From NCBI GenBank assembly GCA_017534965.1, contig JAFXVA010000038.1:16913-80912 (forward strand): a DNA stretch of 64,000 bases, in the 5' to 3' direction. Positions 1 to 9,102 of the stretch are shown piece after piece; within the stretch, counting starts at the first letter, position 1, and each line of letters begins with the position of its first letter. The stretch is from Elusimicrobiaceae bacterium (GTDB taxonomy: Bacteria > Elusimicrobiota > Elusimicrobia > Elusimicrobiales > Elusimicrobiaceae). The translations under genes were made by a program, and so were the position numbers. The notes under the pieces are model-generated. The model worked only from the letters and a program-made list of their open reading frames with translations. It was not told the origin of the DNA and searched no databases.

Positions 1-568
1 CGCTAGAAGTATTAACCATTAATCCGCGTTTAACCCAAGAGGCAATTTTGGAAACTCCGGAATCATTTTTGCCAAACACAACAGGAGCGCGTAAAATAAC
101 TCTATGTATATCCTGCAGGGCTAAAACATATTCTTCCGCGCCAAGTTTTGTTCTGCCATAATCTGAAACAGGATCTGGCTTGCAAGTTTCATCTATTGGG
201 TGATTTTTATCTTTTGCAGGCCCTGCCGCTGCCTGACTTGATAAATAAACAAAACTTTCAAGCCCCAAAACACCTTGCGCAGCAGCACATAAATTTTTGC
301 TAACACCGACATTTGCTTTGTAAAAATCTTGATAATTATAACCAAAAAGGCAGGCCGCTAAATGAAAAACAACATTAACCCCTTCCAAATTTGCACGCAA
401 AGCAGCAATATTAGAATAGTCAACTTTAACAACTTCTACATTTTTGCGTTTAGGGCCTTTGTAAGTTCCTCTTGAAAAAATTCTGACTTTATAACCTTCT
501 TTCAAAAGTTTTTCGCAGAGTCTTTGTCCAACAAAGCCAAGCCCGCCTGTTATAACGGCTGTTTTCAT
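1..568 (-). CDS. NAD-dependent epimerase/dehydratase family protein, partial (3' end beyond window)
   Basis: The frame is open from an ATG at 566-568 to the left edge, giving about 189 visible N-terminal residues. An N-terminal Rossmann motif GGLGFVG (residues 8-14) binds the dinucleotide, and a YGRTK (YxxxK) catalytic pair follows a SSQAA serine segment, the arrangement of extended short-chain dehydrogenases (NAD-dependent epimerase/dehydratase family). This family acts on nucleotide sugars or sterol/flavonol-type substrates; the substrate cannot be told from this fragment. The start overlaps the stop of the upstream membrane-protein gene as ATGA (565-568), which suggests translational coupling. 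It is truncated only by the window edge; I see no frameshift. Confidence 0.85.
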   Translation of the reverse strand, partial: MKTAVITGGLGFVGQRLCEKLLKEGYKVRIFSRGTYKGPKRKNVEVVKVDYSNIAALRANLEGVNVVFHLAACLFGYNYQDFYKANVGVSKNLCAAAQGVLGLESFVYLSSQAAAGPAKDKNHPIDETCKPDPVSDYGRTKLGAEEYVLALQDIHRVILRAPVVFGKNDSGVSKIASWVKRGLMVNTSS

Positions 569-1008
569 TGCTTATGCTCTTTTACGACAACATTTTCTGC
601 TTTTTTAACACCTTGTTTTATAGTGCCAACATTGTCTTTAAAATCATCTTTCCATTCTTGGGGTGAGCCAATACCAAGTCTAGATAAACCTCTGTAAACT
701 TGAGCTTTTGTAGGATAACGGCCCTGTTTAACTTTTGTCCAAGGATGAACACCATCATATTGTGGCATAAACATCATAATAATAATAGCCGCAATAATCA
801 TAAAAACAATATCCATAAAAGCATTTATTATTTTGCTTTTTGCAAAAGGTAAAACGCTTAATATAGCGCTAACAAAAACTATACCAAGTAAGATAGCAAT
901 ATAAAGACCAAAAATCATCGGCCCTGCGGAAAACGGAAAATCCGGGAAACAAACCGGCACCGCAACACAAACTAAAGCTAAAAGTATTGCTCTTCTTAAA
1001 ATAATCAT
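565..1008 (-). CDS. Small membrane protein of unknown function
   Basis: A 147-residue protein with an N-terminal hydrophobic segment (about residues 5-20), two more membrane helices (about 28-52 and 60-82) and a basic, soluble C-terminal tail. I do not recognise the family. An excellent Shine-Dalgarno (AAGGAGG) lies 5 nt before the ATG, and an extended -10 element (1039-1049) sits just upstream inside the end of the TonB gene, so this gene may have its own start as well as reading through from the Tol operon. It overlaps the downstream epimerase gene by 4 bp. Confidence 0.7.
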   Translation of the reverse strand: MIILRRAILLALVCVAVPVCFPDFPFSAGPMIFGLYIAILLGIVFVSAILSVLPFAKSKIINAFMDIVFMIIAAIIIMMFMPQYDGVHPWTKVKQGRYPTKAQVYRGLSRLGIGSPQEWKDDFKDNVGTIKQGVKKAENVVVKEHKQ

Positions 1009-1038
1009 ACAATCCTCCTTTGTATTAATCCTAATTTT

Positions 1039-1049
1039 ATTATAGCAAA
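1039..1049 (-). promoter_or_regulatory. Extended -10 promoter element
   Basis: On the minus strand the sequence reads TTTGCTATAAT, a TATAAT -10 box preceded by TGn. No good -35 is visible. The same 9-base core recurs before other genes in the window, so it is probably the housekeeping promoter form here. Confidence 0.5.
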
Positions 1050-1053
1050 TGTT

Positions 1054-1833
1054 TTATTCTTCGTTTTTAAATTCAACAGTAACTGTTAAAATTTCTTTGC
1101 CGTAATCTTGTGGCAAAGGCGGATACGGAGCAGAATTTAAAACTGCTACTTTTCCTTTATAATCAAAATCATCATTTTTAGAAGATTTATCAATTTGCAC
1201 GCCGTAAATTGCGCCGTTTTTATCAATATTAAAAGAGACAAGCACACTTAACCCAATTGTTTTTTTAGGCATAAGTTTTTGCCAGGAAGTCCATAAATTA
1301 TTTCTGACTTGTGTTATATACCAGGGATAAGGAAAATTTGTAAAACTTGCCTGAACGGCCCTTTCCCCAGGAACACTGGATTCTCCAACAAGATTATGCT
1401 CTCCGACAACATCAATATTGCCGGTTTGAACTTCTTTTAAAATACTTGGTTTAGCAAGAACAACTTTTTCTTCCGTTGCGGGGGACGCTTCCGGTGTTTT
1501 AGCAGAATCTTTTTGTTTTTCTTTTGTTATTTGTGCTTCGGAATTATAAGCCGGTTTTTTTGTTTCTTTAGGTTTAGCTGTTTTTATTTGAGTTTCTTCT
1601 TTAACTTCCGCTTTAGGTTGTTCTGCCGGGGTTGCTTGCACTGCTTGCTGAGCAGATGCCCCGGCTTGCTCTTGCGGCGTGCCATAACGCATGGGCGTAG
1701 CCGAAGAACCTATAAAATCAATAGTATAAGTTGCTGGTTTTTTATTATCTTGACTTTGTCCCTGCATACAAAAGAATAATAGAGAAAAAACTAAAATATG
1801 CAAAAGACTGGAATATATTAAAGATAAAGGCAT
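1054..1833 (-). CDS. TonB/TolA-like energy transducer with TonB C-terminal domain
   Basis: A 259-residue protein with one N-terminal membrane helix (about residues 6-24), a Lys/Glu/Pro/Ala-rich periplasm-spanning region (about 50-130) and a C-terminal TonB/TolA-like domain (about 165-259) containing the typical W(x)nVSFNIDKNG-type strand and an SAPYPPLP motif. The gene directly follows tolQ- and tolR-like genes with 5 bp between TolR and this start. By analogy with ExbB-ExbD-TonB and TolQ-TolR-TolA, it should transmit proton-motive energy from the inner membrane to outer-membrane partners. Sequence alone does not tell whether it is the TonB or the TolA-type partner. Confidence 0.8.
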   Translation of the reverse strand: MPLSLIYSSLLHILVFSLLFFCMQGQSQDNKKPATYTIDFIGSSATPMRYGTPQEQAGASAQQAVQATPAEQPKAEVKEETQIKTAKPKETKKPAYNSEAQITKEKQKDSAKTPEASPATEEKVVLAKPSILKEVQTGNIDVVGEHNLVGESSVPGERAVQASFTNFPYPWYITQVRNNLWTSWQKLMPKKTIGLSVLVSFNIDKNGAIYGVQIDKSSKNDDFDYKGKVAVLNSAPYPPLPQDYGKEILTVTVEFKNEE

Positions 1834-1838
1834 AAATT

Positions 1839-2246
1839 TTATCTCTTTTCCAAAACCCCTATACCAAGTTTAGCAGCGCCAAGTTTTTTTGCTGTATCAA
1901 AAACTGCTACCACTTTTTCTATGGAAACGGCCTTATCGGCTTGAACAAGTATTGTCTTCTCGCGGGAGCGGCCAAGACGTAAAGTTAATTCTTCCGTTAA
2001 GCCCTGCAGAGGCACTTGTCTATCTTCAACAAAAATTCTGCCGTCTTTATTTATTTCTATACGTATAACATTATCTTCGCTTATTTTATTAACAGAAGTT
2101 GCAGAAGGCAAATCAACATTTAGCTGACTTTGAACGATAAAAGGTGTCATAACCATAAAAATTATAAGCAAAATTAAAGTGATGTCTATAAAAGGCACCA
2201 TATTAATTTCACCCATTATACCTTTTGTTTCAAGGCGATTTTTCAT
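1839..2246 (-). CDS. tolR: ExbD/TolR family proton-channel subunit
   Basis: A 135-residue protein with a single N-terminal membrane helix (about 17-37) carrying the conserved aspartate (Asp21, in PFIDITL) that takes part in proton transfer in ExbD/TolR proteins, followed by a periplasmic domain ending in a typical AKKLGAAKLGI-like stretch. It overlaps the upstream TolQ/ExbB gene by 4 bp and lies immediately before the TonB-like gene, so all three form one operon. Whether the complex serves Tol or TonB-dependent transport is open. Confidence 0.88.
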   Translation of the reverse strand: MKNRLETKGIMGEINMVPFIDITLILLIIFMVMTPFIVQSQLNVDLPSATSVNKISEDNVIRIEINKDGRIFVEDRQVPLQGLTEELTLRLGRSREKTILVQADKAVSIEKVVAVFDTAKKLGAAKLGIGVLEKR

Positions 2247-2935
2247 TTTGCTTTTCCCTTTACTAAATCAGTAATATCATCTTTTGAAGGTTCTTCCTGC
2301 GGAACATATAATTTAGCAGAAATAACTTCTTGTGCCATATATTGCATATTTTTTGCAAAGAAATTTACTTTACTTAAAAAATAGTTATAAGCAATCAAAG
2401 CAGGAACAGCCACAAATAAACCTGCTGCTGTATTAACAAGAGCTTCCGCAATACCTTTTGCCACAACAGAAGGCCCTGCCCCGCTAATGCTGGCAAGATC
2501 ACTAAAAGCACGCATAACGCCAAGCACCGTTCCAAATAAACCGATAAACGGGGTTGTGCTGGCAAGGGTTGCCAAAACAGATAATTTGCGGGATAAAACT
2601 GCTGTTTCCCAATCAATAATAGAATCAGCCAAATCATTAAGTTGGGCTATATCATTTTTATCAGATTTAATAAGATTTGTAATTAATTTTGCTGCAGGCG
2701 TATTATTATAACCTTTTTTACGGCAGGCTTCTAAAATTTTGCCAAAACTGCGAGTCGGTAATTGATAACGAACATATTCCATTAATCTGCGGGAACGATT
2801 AATATTTTTTCTGTATCTAATGAATCTATCTATCATAACAGAAATAGAATAAATAGATAAACAAAGTAATAAAATTAAGACCGGTCCCCCCGCTTTTAGC
2901 AAAGCTTTTAAACTACCCATTTGTGTAAAATCCAT
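2243..2935 (-). CDS. tolQ: MotA/TolQ/ExbB proton-channel protein
   Basis: A 230-residue inner-membrane protein with three predicted membrane helices (about 14-32, 115-140 and 160-190) and the conserved TTPFIGLFGTVLGVM segment of the TolQ/ExbB family. With the adjacent ExbD/TolR protein it should form a proton channel energising the downstream TonB-like protein. An AGGAGG ribosome binding site precedes the ATG. The length fits TolQ. Confidence 0.9.
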   Translation of the reverse strand: MDFTQMGSLKALLKAGGPVLILLLCLSIYSISVMIDRFIRYRKNINRSRRLMEYVRYQLPTRSFGKILEACRKKGYNNTPAAKLITNLIKSDKNDIAQLNDLADSIIDWETAVLSRKLSVLATLASTTPFIGLFGTVLGVMRAFSDLASISGAGPSVVAKGIAEALVNTAAGLFVAVPALIAYNYFLSKVNFFAKNMQYMAQEVISAKLYVPQEEPSKDDITDLVKGKAK

Positions 2936-2948
2936 AAAATCCTCCCTC

Positions 2949-3470
2949 CTAAATAATTTTTAATAATAAAAAAATCCACAAAATTATATTTGTAATAACT
3001 CCGGCTAAAATATCATCAAGCACAATAGCCGTTCCATCTATATAATACTTTTCTTTTAAGGCCAAAGGCAAATTTTGGCCGATACTTTCGGCCCTTTTAA
3101 TAAAGGCCGGTTTTATAGTATCAAAAACCCTAAAAATTATAAAAGAGAGCAAAATTATAAAACCTGTTCTGGGTAAAAAAGCCATTGCCGTAAAAAAACC
3201 GGCAATTTCATCTATAATAATTTTGGGATTATCTTTTACCCCTTCCCCAAAATCAACATGTTGCGAAACATAAATACTAAACCAAACAAAAATTGCCCAA
3301 CAAATAAAAAAATAAAATTTATTTACCGGCATAAATAATAAAAATAAAAATAAACCTTCAAAAGTGCCAAGCAAACCGGCCCCGGTATTTTTTTTACCTT
3401 TTAAAATTGCCGTCGGTAAATAACTGATATAGGCCCCGGTAGCAAAAAATTTTAAAAATTTATTATTCAT
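2949..3470 (-). CDS. pgpA: Phosphatidylglycerophosphatase A
   Basis: A 173-residue membrane protein with the family's conserved central motif IIIDEIAGFF and a downstream RVFDTIKP motif, plus several membrane helices. PgpA dephosphorylates phosphatidylglycerol phosphate to phosphatidylglycerol. The start overlaps the end of pgsA by 8 bp, so the two consecutive steps of phosphatidylglycerol synthesis are coupled in one operon. The neighbouring step supports the call strongly. Confidence 0.9.
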   Translation of the reverse strand: MNNKFLKFFATGAYISYLPTAILKGKKNTGAGLLGTFEGLFLFLLFMPVNKFYFFICWAIFVWFSIYVSQHVDFGEGVKDNPKIIIDEIAGFFTAMAFLPRTGFIILLSFIIFRVFDTIKPAFIKRAESIGQNLPLALKEKYYIDGTAIVLDDILAGVITNIILWIFLLLKII

Positions 3471-4092
3471 CTATGGGTAAACTCCAAGATTCTTTTAACA
3501 TATCCCAATTATTTTTAAGATAAGTTATAGCACTTAAACAAGTTATAGCTGCCGTAATAACAGTTACAGGATAAGGTAAAATTTTTAAAACATAATAAAT
3601 ATTTTCAAGACAATGTTTAAAATTACCGCTGGTTAGTTGTATTAAAGCATGGATATCAACTATGAAAAATATTACCCCAAGAGCAATAAGTTGAAACGCC
3701 GTTTTAAATTTACCCCAGCGTTCAGCCGCTAAAACTTTATTGTTTAAAGCAGCTAAAACACGCAAAGTGGAAACCATCAACTCCCTTAAAATTATAAAAA
3801 ATACCGCCCAAACAGGAACATCTAAATAGGAAATTTCGGTAAAAGCAAAAAAGGCCGCACCGACAAGTATTTTATCTACAAAAGGATCAACTATTGCCCC
3901 AAAAGGAGTATAAGAATTGGTGCTTCTTGCTATTTTACCATCAACCCAATCGGTAGAAGAAGCAAAAGCAAATATTAAAGAAGCACAGATTAAAGCAACC
4001 GGCGTTTGCCATATCATAAGCAAAAACATTATAATTGCAAGGGCCGCTCTTGTGAGGGTTATTTTATTGGGTAAAGTCATTTTTCTTTTCAT
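3463..4092 (-). CDS. pgsA: CDP-diacylglycerol--glycerol-3-phosphate 3-phosphatidyltransferase
   Basis: A 209-residue membrane enzyme that makes phosphatidylglycerol phosphate from CDP-diacylglycerol and glycerol 3-phosphate. The complete CDP-alcohol phosphatidyltransferase signature DGx2ARx8Gx3Dx3D is present, starting DGKIAR and ending DPFVD, with all catalytic aspartates intact. Multiple membrane helices flank it. It overlaps the LolA-like gene upstream (ATGA) and pgpA downstream. Confidence 0.93.
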   Translation of the reverse strand: MKRKMTLPNKITLTRAALAIIMFLLMIWQTPVALICASLIFAFASSTDWVDGKIARSTNSYTPFGAIVDPFVDKILVGAAFFAFTEISYLDVPVWAVFFIILRELMVSTLRVLAALNNKVLAAERWGKFKTAFQLIALGVIFFIVDIHALIQLTSGNFKHCLENIYYVLKILPYPVTVITAAITCLSAITYLKNNWDMLKESWSLPIDE

Positions 4093-4694
4093 TTTTTACT
4101 CTCTTTTACTTTAGGTTGGTTTATTTTAATTTCACTTAAATTTGTTGTTGTTTTAACCCCTTGGCTTTGCAAAGTTATTTGAATAGGAAAACTTTTTTCG
4201 TCAAGTAAAAAGGTTAATTCATAAGTATCATTTTCATTTTGGCCTTCTAAAACTAACTGATAATTTTTTTCCTCTTGTGTAAAATTTTTTATTTTATGGT
4301 CTTTTAAAACTTGAGCATAATTACCAAAATCAAAAAGAGCTTTATTTGTTTGGGCTTGTTGCCAAGTTTGCCAATCACTTGTGGTAATTAAATTGCCTTC
4401 CGGGTCAAAGATTTTAATTATTTTCTTATCGGTAAAAGCACGCTGAATAAGTTTGCCGTTTTCATAAGTATCCAAAATTAAATTTTGTCCTTCTTTTGTA
4501 AGAGTGCCTGTGCTGGAAGAAATCAAAATATCTTCAAAAGAAGTATTTTGGTCAAAAGCAATAAATAAATTATTTGTTTTCTTATCCCAAGCACTAAAAT
4601 CTTTTAACACTTCTTCTTGCGTTTTAGCTAAAGCAGTTAAAGTAAAAAAGCATAAAAAAGAAGTCAGTAAAAGTTTATTTATAGACACTTTCAT
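4089..4694 (-). CDS. lolA: LolA-like outer-membrane lipoprotein carrier
   Basis: Using the ATG at 4692-4694, which has a GGAGGAA ribosome binding site, gives 201 residues with a clean signal peptide (MKVSINKLLLTSFLC start, Ala-Lys cleavage region near residue 24). A longer reading from 4751 would add 19 residues with no signal sequence and deeper overlap into ftsK, so I reject it. The rest is an antiparallel-strand pattern with a GEGLDLILDT-like and Asp/Trp pattern fitting the LolA fold, and a SFPIQITLQSQG segment resembling the end of LolA proteins. LolA carries lipoproteins across the periplasm. Gene order ftsK-lolA is common in bacteria and supports the call. It overlaps ftsK by 20 bp. Confidence 0.75.
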   Translation of the reverse strand: MKVSINKLLLTSFLCFFTLTALAKTQEEVLKDFSAWDKKTNNLFIAFDQNTSFEDILISSSTGTLTKEGQNLILDTYENGKLIQRAFTDKKIIKIFDPEGNLITTSDWQTWQQAQTNKALFDFGNYAQVLKDHKIKNFTQEEKNYQLVLEGQNENDTYELTFLLDEKSFPIQITLQSQGVKTTTNLSEIKINQPKVKESKK

Positions 4695-6960
4695 ATTCTT
4701 CCTCCGCCGGAGAATTTTGAAGAGCTTGAATTTGCTGTTCAATAAGATCATAATGAATTTCCCATCTGTTAGAGCCTTCCGGTTTAGATATAAAACCCTT
4801 CATTTCAAGCACGCTTAAAATATTTGAAGCACGCGCGCTTGAACCGAAATTAGCTTTCAAAATATCTTGGGAAACTCTGCGTCTTTGTAAAATCAAATTA
4901 AGGGCTTGGAGCATTTCCTCGCGGGAAGTGCCAATACCTTGCACGGGGCGCATACCATCTTGTGTTTGTTCCGGTGGCACTTGGACAGGATAATCAGGCG
5001 CACCCTGAGCACGCAAGAAATCTGCAACTTTTGTTATTTCTTCTTCTGAAATATAAGCCCCTTGTATGCGTTTTGGCTTAGGATCACTAATACCTAAATA
5101 AAGCATATCACCTTTACCAAGCAAAGTATCTGCGCCGTTTGCATCAAGCACCACTCTTGAATCAATTTTAGAGGTAACTTGTAAGGCAATTCTTGAAGGT
5201 AAGTTTGCTTTAATAACACCCGTAATAACATTGGTGGAAGGCCTTTGCGTGCATAAAATTAAATGAATACCTAAAGCGCGCCCCATTTGCGCAAGACGCT
5301 GAATAGAATCTTCTATTGCGGCTTTGGTTTGAAGCATTAAGTCGGCCATTTCATCAATAATTACGATAATATAGAAGGCCTTTTCTTCATTATTTTGCTC
5401 GGCCCAAGCATTGTAGGATTCTATATTTTTGACTTTTGCAATTTCAAAAATCTTCATGCGCTTTTCCATAACCTTTACTAAGGCCTGCAAACTCTTTACT
5501 GCGCCTTGAGCATCTTTAACTACGTTAACATCTTCGCAAGGCACTTTAGGGTCGTAAAGATGAGGTATGCCTTCATATAAAGTTAATTCAACTCTTTTAG
5601 GGTCAATAAGTAAAAATTTAATTTCGTCTGGTTTGGCGCGATATAACAAAGAAACTATCATTGAGTGAACACAAATACTCTTACCGCTGTTTGTAGCACC
5701 GGCAATAAGCACATGGGGCATTTTTTCAATTACGGAAACAGCCGTATCCCCTTGTGCATAACGACCAAGCGCAACCGTTGTTTTATATTTTGAATTTATA
5801 AAAGCAGGGTCTTGTAAAATTTCGCGCATTGTTACCATAACAGGTTTATCATTAGGTATTTCAAAACCGACGGCATCTTTACCCGGAATAGGAGCTTCCA
5901 CACGAATACCGCGCGCTTTCATCGCTAGGGCAATATCATTTGAAATAGAAACAATAGAACTTATTTTTACACCGGGGCCGGGTTTAATTTCATAACGGGT
6001 AACAACAGGGCCGGGAGCAACGCCTGTAACGGAAGCATCAATATCAAAACTTTTTAAAGTTTCTTCTAATTTTTTGGTGGAGGCGGCAATCTCACTATCA
6101 CTGGGGCCGATTATATTATTTTGGGCCGGCTCTCTAAGTAAATCAAGAGGCGGTAAAACAAATTCTTTGGCTTCTTTTTTCTCTTCGGATTTTTCTTTAA
6201 TATCTTCTTTGGGTTGTTCTTGCTTACGAGGAAGCGTAATCATCTGCGCAACAGGGCGGCTGATTTTTGGCATAGGTTTAGATTCTTCTTCAACCTCTTC
6301 TTGTTCTTCTTCTGCGACAACCCTTCTTGGAGCATTTTTTGCGGCTTTTTCTTCTTTCTCTTTTTCTTCTTCTTTGGCTTCTTCTACTTGAGTTTTAAAC
6401 TGGGCTCTTGCTTCCATCCAAGAAGTAAAGTCATTTCTCAATAATTCAATAATTTTATTAATAGTTGCACGCCAAGGAATAGCAAATAAAATATGAATAC
6501 CAAGTATCATACCGGCAAAACAGAAAATTGCCCCTCCTGCTTTACCAAAAAAGCGGGCAATAAAATCAAAAAACATCTGACCAATAACGCCAGAACTTAA
6601 ATGACTTTCAACAAAAATAGTTTTTATAAAAGCAATTTCCCCGCCAAGGGAGCCAAGGGTTAAAAAAACACCAAGCAGCAAAGTAAATATAGCAAGTGTT
6701 CTATTTTTTATACTGCGGTAAAGCCAATAAAATAAAAATAAGGGAATAAAATAAGCCGTAGAACCAAAATATTTTAAAAGGAAATTATAGGTTTCTTTAC
6801 CTGCTGTACCGGACATAGCTTTTAAGCCGTAAAGCGTGCAGCTAATCCATACAATTAAAGCAAAAGAAATTACCCACACAAAAGCAAGTTTCGGAACTCC
6901 CCCGCTTGTGTTTTTTTGTTTTTTACCAGATTTTTTATATAGATTGCTATGACGACGCAC
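4675..6960 (-). CDS. ftsK: DNA translocase FtsK/SpoIIIE
   Basis: A 761-residue protein that pumps chromosomal DNA through the division septum and activates XerCD recombination at dif. Four to five N-terminal membrane helices lie in about residues 25-165, followed by a charged Glu/Lys linker (about 190-270). The motor domain has Walker A AGATNSGKS near residue 420 and Walker B IIVIIDEMADLM. A C-terminal winged-helix gamma domain (about 695-755) recognises KOPS-type sequences. Length is typical for a short-linker FtsK. The gene overlaps lolA downstream. Confidence 0.96.
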   Translation of the reverse strand: MRRHSNLYKKSGKKQKNTSGGVPKLAFVWVISFALIVWISCTLYGLKAMSGTAGKETYNFLLKYFGSTAYFIPLFLFYWLYRSIKNRTLAIFTLLLGVFLTLGSLGGEIAFIKTIFVESHLSSGVIGQMFFDFIARFFGKAGGAIFCFAGMILGIHILFAIPWRATINKIIELLRNDFTSWMEARAQFKTQVEEAKEEEKEKEEKAAKNAPRRVVAEEEQEEVEEESKPMPKISRPVAQMITLPRKQEQPKEDIKEKSEEKKEAKEFVLPPLDLLREPAQNNIIGPSDSEIAASTKKLEETLKSFDIDASVTGVAPGPVVTRYEIKPGPGVKISSIVSISNDIALAMKARGIRVEAPIPGKDAVGFEIPNDKPVMVTMREILQDPAFINSKYKTTVALGRYAQGDTAVSVIEKMPHVLIAGATNSGKSICVHSMIVSLLYRAKPDEIKFLLIDPKRVELTLYEGIPHLYDPKVPCEDVNVVKDAQGAVKSLQALVKVMEKRMKIFEIAKVKNIESYNAWAEQNNEEKAFYIIVIIDEMADLMLQTKAAIEDSIQRLAQMGRALGIHLILCTQRPSTNVITGVIKANLPSRIALQVTSKIDSRVVLDANGADTLLGKGDMLYLGISDPKPKRIQGAYISEEEITKVADFLRAQGAPDYPVQVPPEQTQDGMRPVQGIGTSREEMLQALNLILQRRRVSQDILKANFGSSARASNILSVLEMKGFISKPEGSNRWEIHYDLIEQQIQALQNSPAEEEYESVYK

Positions 6961-6971
6961 AACGCCCCCTC

Positions 6972-7184
6972 TTATTGAACGGAAGCGATTTTAATTTGAT
7001 AATTTATTCCGTCTGCTTCAAGAGTAATTTTGCCTTGCTCTAAAAGTTGGCCTAAGGCCATATACATAACGGAAGCAGATAAATGCAAATTAATTTTGAT
7101 TTGCCAAGAAGAAACTTCCTGCTTTTCTTTAACAAATTCAAAAATTCTATCTGCTGCTGTATTAATATTTTCTTTAAAAGACAT
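6972..7184 (-). CDS. Small winged-helix protein (DUF2582-like)
   Basis: A 70-residue protein with a helix-turn-helix pattern (SSWQIKINLHLSASVMYMALGQLLEQGKI) typical of a single winged helix of the DUF2582 type. It may bind DNA or protein; the function is unknown. It sits between accB and ftsK, 11 bp upstream of each neighbour, on the same strand and with a good AAGGAGA ribosome binding site, so it is likely co-transcribed. Confidence 0.7.
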   Translation of the reverse strand: MSFKENINTAADRIFEFVKEKQEVSSWQIKINLHLSASVMYMALGQLLEQGKITLEADGINYQIKIASVQ

Positions 7185-7195
7185 AAAATTTCTCC

Positions 7196-7681
7196 TTATA
7201 TTTTTTCAATGGCAAAAAGAGCATCACCGGGTTTAACGGGTTGCCCATTATCAACAAGCACTTTTTTAATAATGCAATTTTGGGTTGCTTTGACTTCGTT
7301 AAAGACTTTCATTGCTTCTATTAGACAAATTGGGTCGCCTGCTTTAACCTTTTCGCCTTCTCTTACAAAAGGCGGTGCACTGGGGGAAGCACCCCTAAAA
7401 AAGATACCCATTAAAGGTGATTTAATTGTGTTAGGGTATTGAACCGGCACACTTTTTTGACCGGGGGTATTATTTATTGCTACAGAATTATCAACTACCG
7501 GCACTGCTATTTGGGCCGGAGCACTGCGCACAAGACGAACATGGGTGCCCTTATCTTCAAAGTCAATAGTGCCAAGATCATTATCTTGCATAAATTTATA
7601 AATTTCTTTTATTTGAGATAAAGCGGGGTTACTAGTTTTGGTTGTTGTTTTTTTGGAAACAACTTTTTTAGTTTTGTTCAT
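7196..7681 (-). CDS. accB: Biotin carboxyl carrier protein of acetyl-CoA carboxylase
   Basis: A 161-residue protein with a short N-terminal basic region, a Pro/Val-rich linker and a C-terminal biotinyl domain. The biotin attachment motif EAMKVFNE is present with the modifiable lysine at residue 125, and the preceding SPLMGIFFRGASPSAPPFV segment contains the protruding-thumb-like insertion seen in AccB proteins. The carrier moves carboxyl groups to acetyl-CoA in fatty acid synthesis. accC is not adjacent, which is unusual since accB-accC are often paired. Confidence 0.92.
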   Translation of the reverse strand: MNKTKKVVSKKTTTKTSNPALSQIKEIYKFMQDNDLGTIDFEDKGTHVRLVRSAPAQIAVPVVDNSVAINNTPGQKSVPVQYPNTIKSPLMGIFFRGASPSAPPFVREGEKVKAGDPICLIEAMKVFNEVKATQNCIIKKVLVDNGQPVKPGDALFAIEKI

Positions 7682-7734
7682 AAATCCTCTCTAAAACTGC
7701 TACATATATTTTACTAAATTTATACAAATAAAAA

Positions 7735-9090
7735 CTATATTTTGCTAGATAAAGTAAATAAATCCTCAATTTCTATAATATCAGGACCTTTCTTTATGCT
7801 TTTATCTTTTATAAGCGGAGTATAGATTTTTTTAAAGCCAAGGCGTCTTGCTTCGGCAATTCTTTTATCTAAATGAGATACAGGAGCACTTTGTCCTAAA
7901 ATACCCATCTCCCCTATAAAAACACTCGCTCCGCTTAAAGGTTTATCCCTAAGGGAACTGATTACGGCTGCGCAAAGTGCCATATCTAAACCGCTATCAC
8001 TTATTTTTACCCCTCCGCCAAGACTAACACAAACATCTTTTGTATCTAAACTAAGCCCGACATGGCGCTCTAAAGCGGCAAGTAAAATTTGCGTGCGATT
8101 TAAGTCTAACCCTGTTGTTATTCTTTTGGGGAAGGGATAATGCGTTGGACTGACAAGGGCTTGGACTTCACTTAAAATCGGTCTTGAACCTTCTAGCGCA
8201 ATAGCTAAAGCACGCCCTGCAATATCTTTATTTCTGGAAGTTGAAGCAAAATATAAACTTGCATCAGGCACCTCTTCAAGGCCTTCTTGGCCCATTTTAA
8301 ATAAAGCAATTTCAGCAGTAGAGCCAAAGCGGTTTTTATGTGCGCGCAAAAGACGCAAAACATTATCTTTTTCCGTCTCAAAATATAAAACACTATCAAC
8401 CATATGCTCTAAAACTTTAGGCCCGGCAAGCGAGCCTTCTTTTGTAATATGACCCAAAAGAAAAGTTATTATGCCAAGCGGTTTTGTAAGGCGCAAAATT
8501 TCGCCTGCACTTTCACGCACCTGACTAAGAGAACCGCTTGTTGAAGAAAATTCCGGATGATAAATAGTCTGCACCGAATCAACAATTAAAACTTGCGGTT
8601 TAACTTCTTTAACGGCTTCTATAATTTGCTGGACATTGGTTTGAGAAACAAGAAAGATATTATCACTCTCGCATTTTAAGCGTTTTGCGCGAAGCGCAAT
8701 TTGCTCTACGGATTCTTCGCCCGAAACATATAAAACTTTTTGCGTTTTGGCTAGTTTTGCAGCCGTTTGCATCATTAAAGTGCTTTTACCGATACCCGGT
8801 GCCCCGGCAAGTAAAACAAGCTGCCCTTTAACAAGGCCTCCGCCAAGCAAACGGTCAAGTTCTGGTATATCAGTGGCAATTCTTTGATAATCTTTTAAAG
8901 AGGCCTCTTTTAAAGGTGTTATCGGTGAAGAAAACTCCGTAAAAGATTTTGCACTTTTACTTTTTTTGCCTTCTTCTGCAATAACTTCTTCTGTAAGAGA
9001 GTTCCACGCACCGCAATCCGGGCATTGCCCAAGCCACTTTGGCGAATTAAAACCACATTTTTGACAAGTAAAAATTGTTCTAAACTTCAC
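7735..9090 (-). CDS. radA: DNA repair protein RadA/Sms
   Basis: A 451-residue RecA-like ATPase involved in recombination intermediate processing. The N-terminal C4 zinc finger uses Cys9, Cys12, Cys23 and Cys26. Walker A (GAPGIGKST) is at about residues 95-104. The RadA-specific KNRFGS motif is present, and the C-terminal half is a Lon-protease-like domain (about 280-445). All expected motifs are intact and the length is standard. Confidence 0.96.
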   Translation of the reverse strand: MKFRTIFTCQKCGFNSPKWLGQCPDCGAWNSLTEEVIAEEGKKSKSAKSFTEFSSPITPLKEASLKDYQRIATDIPELDRLLGGGLVKGQLVLLAGAPGIGKSTLMMQTAAKLAKTQKVLYVSGEESVEQIALRAKRLKCESDNIFLVSQTNVQQIIEAVKEVKPQVLIVDSVQTIYHPEFSSTSGSLSQVRESAGEILRLTKPLGIITFLLGHITKEGSLAGPKVLEHMVDSVLYFETEKDNVLRLLRAHKNRFGSTAEIALFKMGQEGLEEVPDASLYFASTSRNKDIAGRALAIALEGSRPILSEVQALVSPTHYPFPKRITTGLDLNRTQILLAALERHVGLSLDTKDVCVSLGGGVKISDSGLDMALCAAVISSLRDKPLSGASVFIGEMGILGQSAPVSHLDKRIAEARRLGFKKIYTPLIKDKSIKKGPDIIEIEDLFTLSSKI

Positions 9091-9102
9091 ACACGCCTCT
9101 AC